Positions 1 to 8,469 are shown, counted from the first letter of the stretch. The stretch is 23,995 nucleotides of DNA from Lentisphaerota bacterium (GCA_016929365.1 JAFGIZ010000117.1:1-23995), one strand, 5' to 3'. The notes: generated by a model from the sequence alone, not told the origin. Program-made: numbers and translations.

Positions 1-237
1 CGGCTCAACCTGATCCTGATGGTTATCGCCACCTTCCAGGCGTACGGCTTCCAGTATGTCCTGCTGGGCGCGTCCGGCGGCCCCCAGAACCGCGGCCTGA
101 CACCCGGCCTCTACATGTTCTACCGCGCCTTCCAGGAACAGGACTACGGTTACGCCTGTGCCATCGGCCTGGTGCTCTTCTTTATTATTCTCACTTTGAC
201 GATCATCAACCAGCGCTACGTGAGGGTCAAGAAGTAG
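1..237 (+). CDS. Carbohydrate ABC transporter permease, MalF/UgpA type (C-terminal end, 5' partial)
   Basis: The open frame runs in from the window edge and gives the last 78 residues of a binding-protein-dependent sugar permease (CUT1 family, inner membrane). The visible part has the usual C-terminal features: a short helix, the GASGGPQNRGLTPGLYMFYRAF loop region in which family members carry a GGP motif and an aromatic-rich stretch, and a last hydrophobic segment (about residues 54-70, VLFFIILTLTIINQRYV) ending in a basic tail. The EAA cytoplasmic loop must lie upstream of the window. The next gene, the partner MalG-type permease, starts 8 bases after the stop, so the two are co-transcribed and presumably form the heterodimeric channel. 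The ATPase and binding protein of this transporter are not visible here. Confidence 0.85.
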   Translation, partial: RLNLILMVIATFQAYGFQYVLLGASGGPQNRGLTPGLYMFYRAFQEQDYGYACAIGLVLFFIILTLTIINQRYVRVKK

Positions 238-245
238 GAGCCGAT

Positions 246-1070
246 GTGAAGAAACTGCAACCCTCCCACGAAGCTTCCAAACACCTCCTCATCTGGCTGG
301 TGCTGGTGTTCGCGTTCTTCCCCCTTTACGTGATGCTGGTCATCAGCTTCAAGGATAACACGCAGTTTCTGAATAATCCGTTTGCGCTGACGTTTCCGCT
401 GCACCTGGAAAACTGGGCGTTCGGCTGGAACCTCATCAACAGCTATATTGCCAACAGCATTTTCGTTTCCGTCCTCGGCGTGGCCGGCGCGCTGGTGACG
501 ACCCTGCTCAGCGCGTACGTTTTCGCCCGTTACGATTTTCCCGGCAAAACGCTGCTGTGGTACCTGCTGCTCGGGCTTTTGTTCATGCCGGGCATTATGA
601 ACCTCGTGCCGCTTTTCATCCTGATGCGCAACCTGAACCTGTTGAATTCCCTGATCGGGCTGTCTATTCTTTATACCGTGGGCAGCCAGGTCTTCTGCGT
701 TTTCGTTCTGCGGAATTTCATCGAAGATATTCCCGAAGACCTTTTCGAGGCCGCCGAATGCGACGGCGCCGGGCCGTTGCAGCAGATCTTCCGGATCGTG
801 GTGCCCATGAGCGGCAGTATTCTGGGGACCCTGGCAATCCTCATGTTCCTGCGCTGCTGGAACAGTTTCATCGAACCGCTCATCTTCATCAGCGACGAGT
901 ACAAGCAACTCATCCCCGTGGGCCTGATGCGCCTGGACGGGGAATACGTCAAGCAATGGGGCGAGATGATGGCCTCGTTCTCGCTCGCGGCGATTCCGCT
1001 GGTCCTGATCTTCCTCTTCACGATGCGCCTCTTCGTCAAGGGCCTGACCGCGGGCGCCATCAAGGGATAG
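246..1070 (+). CDS. Carbohydrate ABC transporter permease, MalG/UgpE type
   Basis: A 274-residue inner-membrane permease of normal family length. A first membrane helix lies at residues 15-35, followed by the usual five others. The cytoplasmic coupling loop that docks on the ATPase is clear: EAAECDGAG followed by an I..PM motif around residues 166-186. The protein ends with GLTAGAIKG, the typical MalG-type C-terminus. The start is GTG: the ATG two bases upstream is followed at once by a stop codon, and an AGGAG at 236-240 overlapping the previous stop sits five bases before the GTG. It pairs with the preceding MalF-type permease. Substrate cannot be read from the sequence; CUT1 permeases usually carry oligosaccharides or glycosides. 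Confidence 0.93.
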   Translation: MKKLQPSHEASKHLLIWLVLVFAFFPLYVMLVISFKDNTQFLNNPFALTFPLHLENWAFGWNLINSYIANSIFVSVLGVAGALVTTLLSAYVFARYDFPGKTLLWYLLLGLLFMPGIMNLVPLFILMRNLNLLNSLIGLSILYTVGSQVFCVFVLRNFIEDIPEDLFEAAECDGAGPLQQIFRIVVPMSGSILGTLAILMFLRCWNSFIEPLIFISDEYKQLIPVGLMRLDGEYVKQWGEMMASFSLAAIPLVLIFLFTMRLFVKGLTAGAIKG

Positions 1071-1105
1071 GCCGCCTCAGAACCCCGCGCGAAAGGAGTC
1101 GTCCG

Positions 1106-2131
1106 ATGAACGGCTGTGAGCGTATTCTGGCCGCGTTGCGCGGCGAGCCGTCCGATACCGTACCCGTGATGCTGCACAACTTCATGATGGCCATGCGCGA
1201 GGCGGGCTATACGCACGCGCAATTCCGGGCCGATCCGGATACGATCGCGGACGCGTTTATCCGCGCCGTCGAGACGTATGACTACGACGGGATCCTCGTG
1301 GATATCGACACCGCCACCCTGGCCGGCGCCGTCGGGGTGCCCGTCACCCTGCCGGACGACGAGTCCGCCCGCTGCCGGGCAGGCGGCTTGCTCCGCCTCG
1401 AAGCGGTCGCCGATCTGCCGCCCCCCGACGTCGGCGCGGACCCGCGCATCCGGATCTGGCTGGACGCCGTGCGCCGTCTCAAGGCGCATTTCGGCGACGC
1501 CGTCTGTATCCGCGGGAATTGCGACCAGGCCCCTTTTTCGCTGGCCAGCATGATGCGCACGCCCGAGGCGTGGATGCTCGACCTCATGGACGAAGACAAC
1601 CGCGAAAACGTGTTCCGCCTCCTGGACTTCTGCACCGAGGCGACCTGCCAGTTCGTCCGGCTCATGGCGGAAACCGGCGCGCACGTGACGTCCAACGGGG
1701 ACAGCCCGGCCGGGCCGGACATGATCTCGCCCGCGATGTACGAAACCTTCGCCCTGCCGTACGAGAAGCGGGTCGTCGCGCAGGCGCACGCGTCGGGCCT
1801 GCCCTACGTCCTGCACATCTGCGGCGACACGACGCCGATTCTCAAACAGATGGCCTCGACCGGAACCGACGCCGTCGAGCTGGATTACAAGACGGATGCC
1901 AAGCAGGCCCGCGCCGTGCTGGACAACCGGATCTGCTTTATCGGGAACCTCGATCCCAGCGGCGTCCTGGCGCGCGGCAGCGTCGCGGAGGTCGAGCGCA
2001 AGACCCGCGAGCTGCTCACGGTGTTCCGCGACACGCCGCGTTTCATTCTCAACGCCGGCTGCGCCATGCCGCCGGACACGCCGCCCGAAAACGTCCGGGC
2101 CATGATCCGGACGGCCCGCTGTTTCGGCTAA
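1106..2131 (+). CDS. Uroporphyrinogen decarboxylase-like methyltransferase family protein (MtaA/CmuA-like)
   Basis: A 341-residue protein of the UroD/MtaA superfamily. These are TIM-barrel proteins; the non-haem members act as zinc-dependent methyltransferases on corrinoid proteins or thiols. Visible zinc-site residues are His237 and Cys239 in HICGD and a later Cys319 in NAGCAMPPDTP, the H-x-C...C pattern of the methyltransferase branch. The substrate-side motif SNGDSPAGPDMISP is also typical of MtaA-like proteins. The ATG at 1106 is chosen because AAGGAG lies eight bases upstream; the longer open frame upstream overlaps the permease. It follows the permease by 35 bases and is probably in its operon. 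It is not expected to be the haem-pathway HemE, as it sits among sugar genes and is one of four such genes in this window. Its methyl donor is unknown and no corrinoid protein gene is nearby. Confidence 0.85.
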   Translation: MNGCERILAALRGEPSDTVPVMLHNFMMAMREAGYTHAQFRADPDTIADAFIRAVETYDYDGILVDIDTATLAGAVGVPVTLPDDESARCRAGGLLRLEAVADLPPPDVGADPRIRIWLDAVRRLKAHFGDAVCIRGNCDQAPFSLASMMRTPEAWMLDLMDEDNRENVFRLLDFCTEATCQFVRLMAETGAHVTSNGDSPAGPDMISPAMYETFALPYEKRVVAQAHASGLPYVLHICGDTTPILKQMASTGTDAVELDYKTDAKQARAVLDNRICFIGNLDPSGVLARGSVAEVERKTRELLTVFRDTPRFILNAGCAMPPDTPPENVRAMIRTARCFG

Positions 2132-2184
2132 GCGGCGGGCACTTTCGGCTTTCGCGGCCCCGGCGCCCGTGTTAGGCTGCGGCC

Positions 2185-3051
2185 ATGGTGGAAGCCCTTG
2201 CCAGAGCCGCCGGCGAGGCGTACGTGCGCGCCCTCAAGACGCTTCCGCGCGACGTCAAGGACGCGCTGCGGAACGCGCGCGGGCGCGAGCGCAACGCCCG
2301 GGCGCAGTCGATCCTGGACACGATCTGCCGCAACGTCGAGGTGGCCGAAGAAACCGGCAATATCATCTGCCAGGATACGGGAACCCCGGTCTATTACCTG
2401 TCCCTGGGCGAGGCGTTCCCGCTGCCGCCGCGGCGCATCGAGGAGGCGGTTCGGCTTGGCTGCGCCGACGTCACGGCACGGTACGCCATCCGCCCCAACG
2501 CCGTGCATCCGTTCCGGCGCGTCAACACCGGCAACAACGTCGGACGCGGCGTACCGGTGATCCATTTTGCCTTTACCGCAGGCGACGCCCTCGAGCTGCT
2601 GGTGGTGCCGAAAGGCTCCGGGTCGGAGAACCAGAGTTTCCTGAAGATGCTCGTTCCCGCCGAGGGCCGGGCCGGAATAGAACGTTTTGTCCTGGAATGC
2701 GTGACCCGGGCGGGCGGCATGCCGTGCCCGCCCGTGGTGCTGGGTGTGGGCGTCGGCGGCACGTTCGACCAGTGCGCCGGATTGGCCAAGCGGGCGGCGA
2801 GCCGGCCGATCGGGTCGGCCTGCGGCGACCCGGACGGGCGGGCGCTCGAGCAGAAACTGCTGCAGGCCGTTAACGCGCTCGGCATCGGCCCGATGGGGCT
2901 GGGCGGAGACACCACGGCCCTGGCGGTGCACGTGGAAACGGCGGACACGCACATTTCGCAGCTGCCGGTCGCGGTCAACACCCAGTGCTGGGCCGCCCGC
3001 CGCGCGGCGGTCCGCGTGGACCGGGACGGCCAGGCGACGATCCTGTCCTGA
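2185..3051 (+). CDS. ttdA: Class I fumarate hydratase / L(+)-tartrate dehydratase, alpha subunit
   Basis: A 288-residue alpha subunit of the oxygen-sensitive iron-sulfur hydro-lyases that interconvert fumarate and malate or dehydrate tartrate-like hydroxy acids. The three cysteines that hold the [4Fe-4S] cluster in this family are present: Cys62 in ICQDTGTP, Cys181 in PCPPVV and Cys268 in TQCWAARR. Other family motifs are NTGNNVGRG, PKGSGSEN and GVGVGGTFD near the second cysteine. Length is normal for the two-gene form. The beta subunit follows after 39 bases. The start ATG at 2185 has only a weak AGG upstream. Sequence alone does not separate fumarase from tartrate dehydratase; location between sugar transport genes would fit dehydration of a sugar-derived acid, but ordinary two-subunit fumarase is equally possible. 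Confidence 0.9.
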   Translation: MVEALARAAGEAYVRALKTLPRDVKDALRNARGRERNARAQSILDTICRNVEVAEETGNIICQDTGTPVYYLSLGEAFPLPPRRIEEAVRLGCADVTARYAIRPNAVHPFRRVNTGNNVGRGVPVIHFAFTAGDALELLVVPKGSGSENQSFLKMLVPAEGRAGIERFVLECVTRAGGMPCPPVVLGVGVGGTFDQCAGLAKRAASRPIGSACGDPDGRALEQKLLQAVNALGIGPMGLGGDTTALAVHVETADTHISQLPVAVNTQCWAARRAAVRVDRDGQATILS

Positions 3052-3090
3052 AATCCGGGGCCGGCGTCGCAGAGAGGAGGCGCGCAGAGC

Positions 3091-3678
3091 ATGACGGCAC
3101 AGCCCGTGGAGATGGAGTTGGAAACGCCGCTGACGGCGGAGCAGGTCACGGCGCTGCCCCTCGGCGGCACGGTGTGGCTGAGCGGCACGATTTTCGGGCT
3201 TCGCGACGCGACCCTGCGGCGCATGTTCGACGAGGGGGCGCCGCTGCCCGAACCGCTGGCCGGCTACCCCTGCCTGCATACCGCCCCCAACGCGCGCAAG
3301 GTGGACGGCCGGTATGAGAAGATCTGCATCGGCACCACCACCAGCGCGCGCATGGAGCGTTTTACCCGGCCGCTGCTTCGCGACGCCGGGGCCCGGGCCA
3401 TCATCGGCAAAGGCGGGCTCGGCGACGACAGCCTGGCGGCCATGCAGGAATACGGTGCCGTGTACCTGGCCATCGTGGGCGGCGCCGCCGCGTTGCAGAC
3501 GACGCAGATCGTATCCATCGACGCGGTATACTGGGAAGATCTCTTTCCCGAATGCCTCTGGCGCTTTACGGTCAAACGGCTGGGCCCCCTGATCGTGGGT
3601 ATGGACGCGCACGGCGGGAACCTCTATGCGGAGGTGGCCGCGGCGGCGCAAGCCCGGGCCGCCGCGGCGGGCGTGTGA
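3091..3678 (+). CDS. ttdB: Class I fumarate hydratase / L(+)-tartrate dehydratase, beta subunit
   Basis: A 195-residue beta subunit that completes the hydro-lyase with the preceding gene. Family signatures are TTTSARM at residues 82-88, the GKGG segment at 106-109 and the C-terminal block FPECLWRF...GPLIVGMDAHGGNL (about 152-178), all parts of the substrate pocket in two-subunit enzymes. The start at 3091 is supported by AGGAGG at 3075-3080. It is followed after 26 bases by the binding protein gene of a CUT2 importer, so the enzyme and the importer may be co-expressed. Its partner and context are discussed with the alpha subunit. Confidence 0.9.
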   Translation: MTAQPVEMELETPLTAEQVTALPLGGTVWLSGTIFGLRDATLRRMFDEGAPLPEPLAGYPCLHTAPNARKVDGRYEKICIGTTTSARMERFTRPLLRDAGARAIIGKGGLGDDSLAAMQEYGAVYLAIVGGAAALQTTQIVSIDAVYWEDLFPECLWRFTVKRLGPLIVGMDAHGGNLYAEVAAAAQARAAAAGV

Positions 3679-3704
3679 ATACAGGACGCTTAAGGAGGAC
3701 GATC

Positions 3705-4688
3705 ATGAGAGCGCTTAGCCTGGTTTCCGGTTTGTTGATGTCGCTTTGCCTCGCGGCCGGCTGCGGACGCCCGTCCGGGGAACCGGGTGCGGCGGCGCCG
3801 CCGGCGATCGCGGTCATCCCGAAAGGCACCACGCACTCGTTCTGGAAAGCCGTGCACGCCGGGGCGGAGAAAGCCGGGCGGGAGCTCGGGGCGGAGGTTA
3901 TCTGGCAGGGCCCGCACAAGGAAGACGACCGCCAGATGCAGATCCAGGTGGTCCAGAATTTCATCAGCCGCCGGGTCGCCGCCATCGTGCTGGCCCCGCT
4001 GGACGACCAGGCCCTGGTTCCGCCGGTGCAGGCCGCGGTCAACCGCGGGATCCCCGTGGTGATCATCGATTCCGGGCTGAACGGCGACGCATACCGCAGC
4101 TTCGTCGCGACCGACAACGCCAGGGGGGGGCGCCTGTGCGCGGAGCGGCTGTGTACGCTGCTGAACGGAACCGGCAAGGTCGTCATGCTCCGCTACCAGG
4201 AAGGTTCGGCCAGCACCGCCCGGCGCGAGGCGGGCTTCCTGGAGGGCATGGCCGCCTGCGGCACGGACATCGAGCTGATCTCGACCGATCAGTACGCCGG
4301 CGCGACGATCGAAAAAGCCTTTCAGGCGGCGCAGAACCTCTTGAACCGGTTTGCCGAGATCGACGGGATTTTCTGTCCCAACGAGTCTTCGACGCAGGGC
4401 ATGCTGCGCGCGTTGCAGACGGCGGGGCGGGCGGGCGACGTGTATTTCGTGGGTTTCGACGCCAACGAGACCCTGCTCAAGGCCGTGCGCGACGGCGAGA
4501 TTCACGGCCTGGCCCTGCAGGACCCCTTCCGGATGGGCTACCTCGGCGTGATTACGGCGGCCCGCGTGCTGAAGGGCGAACCGGTCGCGCCGCGTATCGA
4601 CACCGGGGTGATACTCCTGACCCCCGACACCATCGACACGCCCGCCATCCGGGCGCTGCTCAACCCGCCGCCGGCCCCCGACGCTTGA
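3705..4688 (+). CDS. Sugar ABC transporter substrate-binding lipoprotein (RbsB/type I periplasmic binding protein)
   Basis: A 327-residue binding protein of the CUT2 (ribose/xylose/galactose) importer class. The N-terminus is a lipoprotein signal: a hydrophobic stretch then LAAG followed by Cys20, so the protein should be lipid-anchored at the outer face of the inner membrane. The mature part opens with AVIPKGTTHSFWKAVHAGAEKA, the first sugar-binding strand and helix of the family, and later shows IVLAPLD, VIIDSG and DNARGGRL, all standard positions. A strong AAGGAGG at 3692-3698 precedes the ATG. The stop overlaps the TTG start of the ATPase gene. A run of eight G at 4123-4130 encodes the conserved RGG, so the frame is right but the tract could slip. 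The sugar is not predictable. Confidence 0.93.
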   Translation: MRALSLVSGLLMSLCLAAGCGRPSGEPGAAAPPAIAVIPKGTTHSFWKAVHAGAEKAGRELGAEVIWQGPHKEDDRQMQIQVVQNFISRRVAAIVLAPLDDQALVPPVQAAVNRGIPVVIIDSGLNGDAYRSFVATDNARGGRLCAERLCTLLNGTGKVVMLRYQEGSASTARREAGFLEGMAACGTDIELISTDQYAGATIEKAFQAAQNLLNRFAEIDGIFCPNESSTQGMLRALQTAGRAGDVYFVGFDANETLLKAVRDGEIHGLALQDPFRMGYLGVITAARVLKGEPVAPRIDTGVILLTPDTIDTPAIRALLNPPPAPDA

Positions 4689-6214
4689 AAGCCGAACCGA
4701 TACTCCACATGCGCGGGGTCCGCAAGGCCTTCGGGGCGGTGCGGGCCCTGGCGGGAGTCGACCTGGCGGTCTGCGCGGGCGAGGTCCACGGCCTGATCGG
4801 CGAAAACGGCGCGGGCAAGAGCACGCTGATGAAAGTGCTCAGCGGCGCCCACCGTCCGGATGCCGGGGAGATCGCGTTGGGCGGCCGGCCGTACGCGCCC
4901 GCCGGTCCGGCGGCGGCCCGCGCGGCGGGCGTGGCCATGATTTACCAGGAACTGGCCCTCGCGCCGCACCTGAGCGTCGAAGAGAATATCTTCCTCGGGC
5001 GCGAGCGTTCCCGCTTCGGCTTCCGGCGCCGGCGCCGGGACGCCGTGCGCGGGGTCCTCGCCTCCCTGGGCCATTCCGAGCTGGACCCGGATGCGCCCGT
5101 CAGCTCGCTGGGCATCGGCCTGCGGCAGGTGGTCGAAATCGCCCGCGCCCTGACCGCCCGGCCGAGCGTGGTCATTATGGACGAACCGACCAGTTCGTTG
5201 TCCGCCGAGGACGCCGAGGCGCTTTTCGCGGTCGTGCGCCGCCTGCGCGAGCGGGATCTGGCGGTCATCTACATCTCCCATTTTCTCGAAGAGGTCACGC
5301 GGATCTGTGATGTGTATACCGTCCTGCGCGACGGCCGTGCCGTCGCGTCCGGGCGCGTGGCGGAAACGGACACCGCCGCGCTCGCGGAGAAGATGGTGGG
5401 ACGCACGCTGGACGAGATGTACCCGCGTACGCCTCATACCCCCGGCGCACCCGCCTTGACCGTGCGGGCCCTGCGGGGCGCGCGGCTGCCCGCGGGCGTC
5501 GGCTTCAGCGTCCGGCGGGGCGAGATCCTGGGCATTGCCGGGCTGGTCGGCGCGGGCCGCTCCGAAACCGTGCGCGCCGTGTTCGGCCTCGAGCGGGCCG
5601 CGGGCGGCGAACTCGAGGGGCCCGGCGGGCGCTCCGTTCCCGCCGCCGCCCAGACGCCGCGGCGCGCCCTCGCCATGCGGCTCGACCTCTTGAGCGAAAA
5701 CCGCAAAACGGAAGGGCTCGCCGGCGGCCTGTCCATCAGCGCGAACGTGACCCTTTCCGCGCTGCGGCGCCACACGCGCGCGGGCTTCATCCGGCCCGGC
5801 CGGGAACGCCGGGCCGCGCAGCGCCAGTGCCGCGCCCTCGGCATCCGCTGCCGGGACGTCTCCGATCCGGCCGTGTCGTTGTCCGGCGGCAACCAGCAGA
5901 AGGTTGCCCTGGCCCGCCTGCTGCATCACGGCGCGGACGTGCTGCTGCTCGACGAACCGACCCGCGGCATCGACGTCGGCAGCAAAGCCGAAATCTACCG
6001 CCTGATCCGGCAGCTCGCGGCCGGGGGCAAGGCCATCGTGGTTGTCAGCTCGTACTTGCCCGAGCTGCTGGGCATCTGCGATACGCTGGCCGTCATGCAC
6101 CGCGGCCGGATGAGCGCCGTGCGGCCCGTGGCGGCATGGTCGGAACAGCGCGTCATGCTGTTCGCCGCGTCGGGCCGCGATGCGGCGGACACCCGCATTC
6201 GAACGGGAGGCTAA
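4685..6214 (+). CDS. Sugar ABC transporter ATP-binding protein, two nucleotide-binding domains (RbsA/MglA type)
   Basis: A 509-residue double ATPase that powers the CUT2 importer from the cytoplasmic face. Domain 1 has Walker A GENGAGKS (residues 39-46), a non-canonical signature LGIGLRQ and Walker B VVIMDEPTSS. Domain 2 has the degenerate P-loop GLVGAGRSE usual for this family, a good signature LSGGNQQ, and Walker B VLLLDEPTRGIDVGSKAEIY. The usual length is about 500. The start is inferred as TTG at 4685, which overlaps the stop of the binding protein gene in TTGA; no Shine-Dalgarno is visible, so translational coupling is likely. The alternative ATG at 4709 would remove the first eight residues (KAEPILH...), which resemble the normal N-terminus. 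Confidence 0.92.
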   Translation: MKAEPILHMRGVRKAFGAVRALAGVDLAVCAGEVHGLIGENGAGKSTLMKVLSGAHRPDAGEIALGGRPYAPAGPAAARAAGVAMIYQELALAPHLSVEENIFLGRERSRFGFRRRRRDAVRGVLASLGHSELDPDAPVSSLGIGLRQVVEIARALTARPSVVIMDEPTSSLSAEDAEALFAVVRRLRERDLAVIYISHFLEEVTRICDVYTVLRDGRAVASGRVAETDTAALAEKMVGRTLDEMYPRTPHTPGAPALTVRALRGARLPAGVGFSVRRGEILGIAGLVGAGRSETVRAVFGLERAAGGELEGPGGRSVPAAAQTPRRALAMRLDLLSENRKTEGLAGGLSISANVTLSALRRHTRAGFIRPGRERRAAQRQCRALGIRCRDVSDPAVSLSGGNQQKVALARLLHHGADVLLLDEPTRGIDVGSKAEIYRLIRQLAAGGKAIVVVSSYLPELLGICDTLAVMHRGRMSAVRPVAAWSEQRVMLFAASGRDAADTRIRTGG

Positions 6215-6218
6215 CCGG

Positions 6219-7232
6219 ATGCGCCCTGCCCGACAACCGGCCGGACGGTTCCGCTTCTTCCCGTTCCGCCTGCGCGGCGGGTTGGGCCCGGTGATCGGGC
6301 TCGTCTTCGTCGTGCTGTTGTTTGCGGTGCTCGGCCCGGCGCCGTTCAGCAGCCTGTATAATGCCAAGACGATCGTGACCCAGACGGTCATCGTGGGGAT
6401 CGGGGCCCTGGGCATGACCTTTGTGATCGTCAGCGGCGGCATCGATCTCAGCGTCGGTTCGCTCGTGGCGCTGTCCACGGTGGTGACCGCCGTGGCGTTG
6501 AACGCGCTTACCGGAAGCGGGGGCGCTGCGGGACCCGCGGCGCCGCTGCTCGCCGCGCTGGCGGGCATCGCGGTATGCGCGGCGTGCGGTTTCCTCAGCG
6601 GGCTGATCACCGCCCGCCTGCGGGTGGTATCCTTTATCGTCACGCTGGGCATGATGCAGATCGCGCGCGGCCTGGCGAAGTGGCTCGGCCGGGAACAGAC
6701 GGTCATGACTCCCGTCAACTGGCTGCAGAAAGCGATGCTGGTCGATCCGGAGCCGGGCTGGCTGCTGCTGGCGCCGGGCGTGTGGCTGATGCTCGGCCTG
6801 CTTGCGCTGGTTGCCGTCGTGCTCAAGTATACGGTGTTCGGCCGCCACGTCTTTGCGATCGGGTCGAACGCCCAGACGGCGCGCCTGTGCGGCGTGAACG
6901 TGCCCGGCCGCCGCATCGCGGTATTCGCCCTGGGCGGCGCTTTTGCCGGCATGGCCGGCGTGATGCAGTACGCGAACCTGACGGTCGGAGACCCCACCGC
7001 CGCGGCCGGCATGGAGCTGGACGTGATCGCCGCCGTGGTTATCGGCGGCGGCTCGCTGAGCGGCGGGGAGGGCAGCGCCGCCGGGTCGATCGTGGGCGCG
7101 CTGATCATGGCGGTCCTGCGCAACGGGTGCAACATGCTGGGGGCGCCCAATTACGTACAGGAGATCCTGATCGGCGCGATTATCGTCTGCGCCGTGCTGA
7201 TCGACCGGCTCCGGAACCCGCGGACCGTATGA
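6219..7232 (+). CDS. Sugar ABC transporter permease (RbsC type)
   Basis: A 337-residue membrane permease completing the CUT2 importer with the two genes upstream. It shows the hallmark GGIDLSVGSLVALS (about residues 73-86), the loop YTVFGRHVFAIGSNAQTARLCGV and many hydrophobic segments; the C-terminal half has the GGSLSGGEGS loop. The ATG at 6219 lies four bases after the ATPase stop with GGGAGG at 6205-6210; the in-frame ATG at 6180 would overlap the ATPase and lacks a ribosome site. The three transporter genes are thus tightly packed. CUT2 systems carry monosaccharides such as ribose, xylose or galactose, so this one probably takes up a pentose, hexose or sugar derivative. Confidence 0.93.
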   Translation: MRPARQPAGRFRFFPFRLRGGLGPVIGLVFVVLLFAVLGPAPFSSLYNAKTIVTQTVIVGIGALGMTFVIVSGGIDLSVGSLVALSTVVTAVALNALTGSGGAAGPAAPLLAALAGIAVCAACGFLSGLITARLRVVSFIVTLGMMQIARGLAKWLGREQTVMTPVNWLQKAMLVDPEPGWLLLAPGVWLMLGLLALVAVVLKYTVFGRHVFAIGSNAQTARLCGVNVPGRRIAVFALGGAFAGMAGVMQYANLTVGDPTAAAGMELDVIAAVVIGGGSLSGGEGSAAGSIVGALIMAVLRNGCNMLGAPNYVQEILIGAIIVCAVLIDRLRNPRTV

Positions 7233-7236
7233 GCGA

Positions 7237-7325
7237 GGTTCGGGGGTCAGGCATGAAGATCCGGCCGCGCACGGCATATCGTGCTTGTCTTCAAGCGTGT
7301 CTTATTGAACCCTGAACCCCGAACC
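7237..7325. repeat. Imperfect inverted repeat with GAACCCY units before the HAD gene
   Basis: Between the CUT2 permease and the HAD gene, GGTTCGGGGGTCAGG (7237-7251) and CCTGAACCCCGAACC (7311-7325) are complementary in 14 of 15 positions. The right arm is made of the heptamer GAACCCY repeated about three times. The loop holds a smaller hairpin GCACG/CGTGC (7269-7284). It may be a mobile palindrome or an mRNA processing element; no T-run follows. Confidence 0.55.
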
Positions 7326-7346
7326 GCGAGAACCGGAGAGGAGACG

Positions 7347-8441
7347 ATGCAGAAATTCCTGGGACGCGTGACCGCAGACCAGCTCGGCGACAAGGAGGCG
7401 GCGCAGTGCCAGTTACGGGCCTGGCAACCGCGGCACCCGTTTCTTTGCTGTTTCGACGTGGACGGGCATCTGCTCGACAACATGACGGCGAAACAGGTGC
7501 TGATCTTTCAGCCGCATCTGATGGACATTTTCGGCCTGCGCGAGATCGAGACCTTCTACCGGCTGCATGCCGAATACCACAATCTCTGGAGCCGGACCCG
7601 CGGCTGCGACCGCCACGAGGCGGTTTCGCTGACCCTCGGGTCGCTGCCCGGCGACCGGGCGTTGAAACCGCAACTCGGCGTGCCGCTGGCCGGAAAGCTC
7701 CGGTCGATCAAGACGTCCCTGGACGGCTACATCGAGCATGTTCGATCCGCCGGCGGGGCCTACGGGTTCGACTCGCTGCACGCGTATCAGCAGGCGCATC
7801 CCGACGACCCGGATCTGACCCGCTTTTGCATCTGGAGCAAGGCCGTGGATTTGACCTTTTCGTTCGTCACCATCCCCATGCCACCCTTTCCGAACGTCAA
7901 GGAGACGCTCGCCTTCGTTGCCGGACGGGCGGACGTCCTGATCGTTTCGAAAACGCCGTACGAAGACATCTGCAACTGGCTGGAGCGGCACGGTCTGCTG
8001 CCGTACGTCACGGCCGTCGCGGGCAAGGAACAGGGCGGCAAGGACGAACACATCTGCCTGGCCCGGGGCGGCGCGTTCGACGCCCGGCAACGGCGTGTCA
8101 CGCAGGCGGGCGAGCTGTACCCCCCCGAACGGGTGATCATGGGCGGCGACGGCGGCGGCGACCTCAAGGCGGCCAAGGCGAACGGCGCCTTCTTTTTCCC
8201 GACGCCGCCGGGCCGCGAGACCGAGGCCTGGGCAGACGCCGTGGACGCCGTGTTCCAGCCGTTTTTCGACGGCGCGTACGCGGCCGGCGAACCCGCCCGC
8301 CTGGCCGAGTTCGAAAACGCCATGCAGACGGCAGCCCCGTGGGAAAAGTCCGATTACGACCATGCCGCGGCCTACGCCGTGCTGCAACCCAGGCGCCGCG
8401 AGCTTTATGACCGGCTGAATCCGGGCGGGACCCTGGCCTGA
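7347..8441 (+). CDS. HAD-superfamily hydrolase (putative phosphatase) with atypical motif I
   Basis: A 364-residue protein with the four HAD motifs spread as expected: motif I FDVDGHLLDN with nucleophile Asp37 and acid Asp39, motif II LIVSKTP with Ser201, motif III AGKEQGGKDEH with Lys227 or Lys232, and motif IV GGDGGGD with Asp268 and Asp272. In motif I the usual Thr two places after the second Asp-Gly is replaced by His41, so it is not a textbook phosphatase. Some 140 residues between motifs I and II form a large cap. The start at 7347 has GGAGAGGAG just upstream. Its neighbours are a sugar importer upstream and a GH4 enzyme 28 bases downstream, suggesting a sugar phosphate or related substrate, but this is only inferred. 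Confidence 0.75.
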   Translation: MQKFLGRVTADQLGDKEAAQCQLRAWQPRHPFLCCFDVDGHLLDNMTAKQVLIFQPHLMDIFGLREIETFYRLHAEYHNLWSRTRGCDRHEAVSLTLGSLPGDRALKPQLGVPLAGKLRSIKTSLDGYIEHVRSAGGAYGFDSLHAYQQAHPDDPDLTRFCIWSKAVDLTFSFVTIPMPPFPNVKETLAFVAGRADVLIVSKTPYEDICNWLERHGLLPYVTAVAGKEQGGKDEHICLARGGAFDARQRRVTQAGELYPPERVIMGGDGGGDLKAAKANGAFFFPTPPGRETEAWADAVDAVFQPFFDGAYAAGEPARLAEFENAMQTAAPWEKSDYDHAAAYAVLQPRRRELYDRLNPGGTLA

Positions 8442-8469
8442 ACGGGGAACATGGAAAGGTTGTGAACGC

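Noticed and set aside
216..956. - strand open frame of 246 codons opposite the first MalG-type permease
   Set aside because: Antisense to a complete permease with the coupling loop and ribosome site on the + strand.
4123..4130. Run of eight G in the binding protein gene as a possible phase-variation tract or frameshift
   Set aside because: The tract encodes the conserved RGG of the family and the frame is intact on both sides; length is modest for a switch.
4538..7150. Very long - strand open frame (870 codons) opposite the importer genes
   Set aside because: It lies antisense to three well-recognised transporter genes; the translation is repetitive in R, P, A and Q with no family similarity, as expected for the reverse of GC-rich coding DNA.
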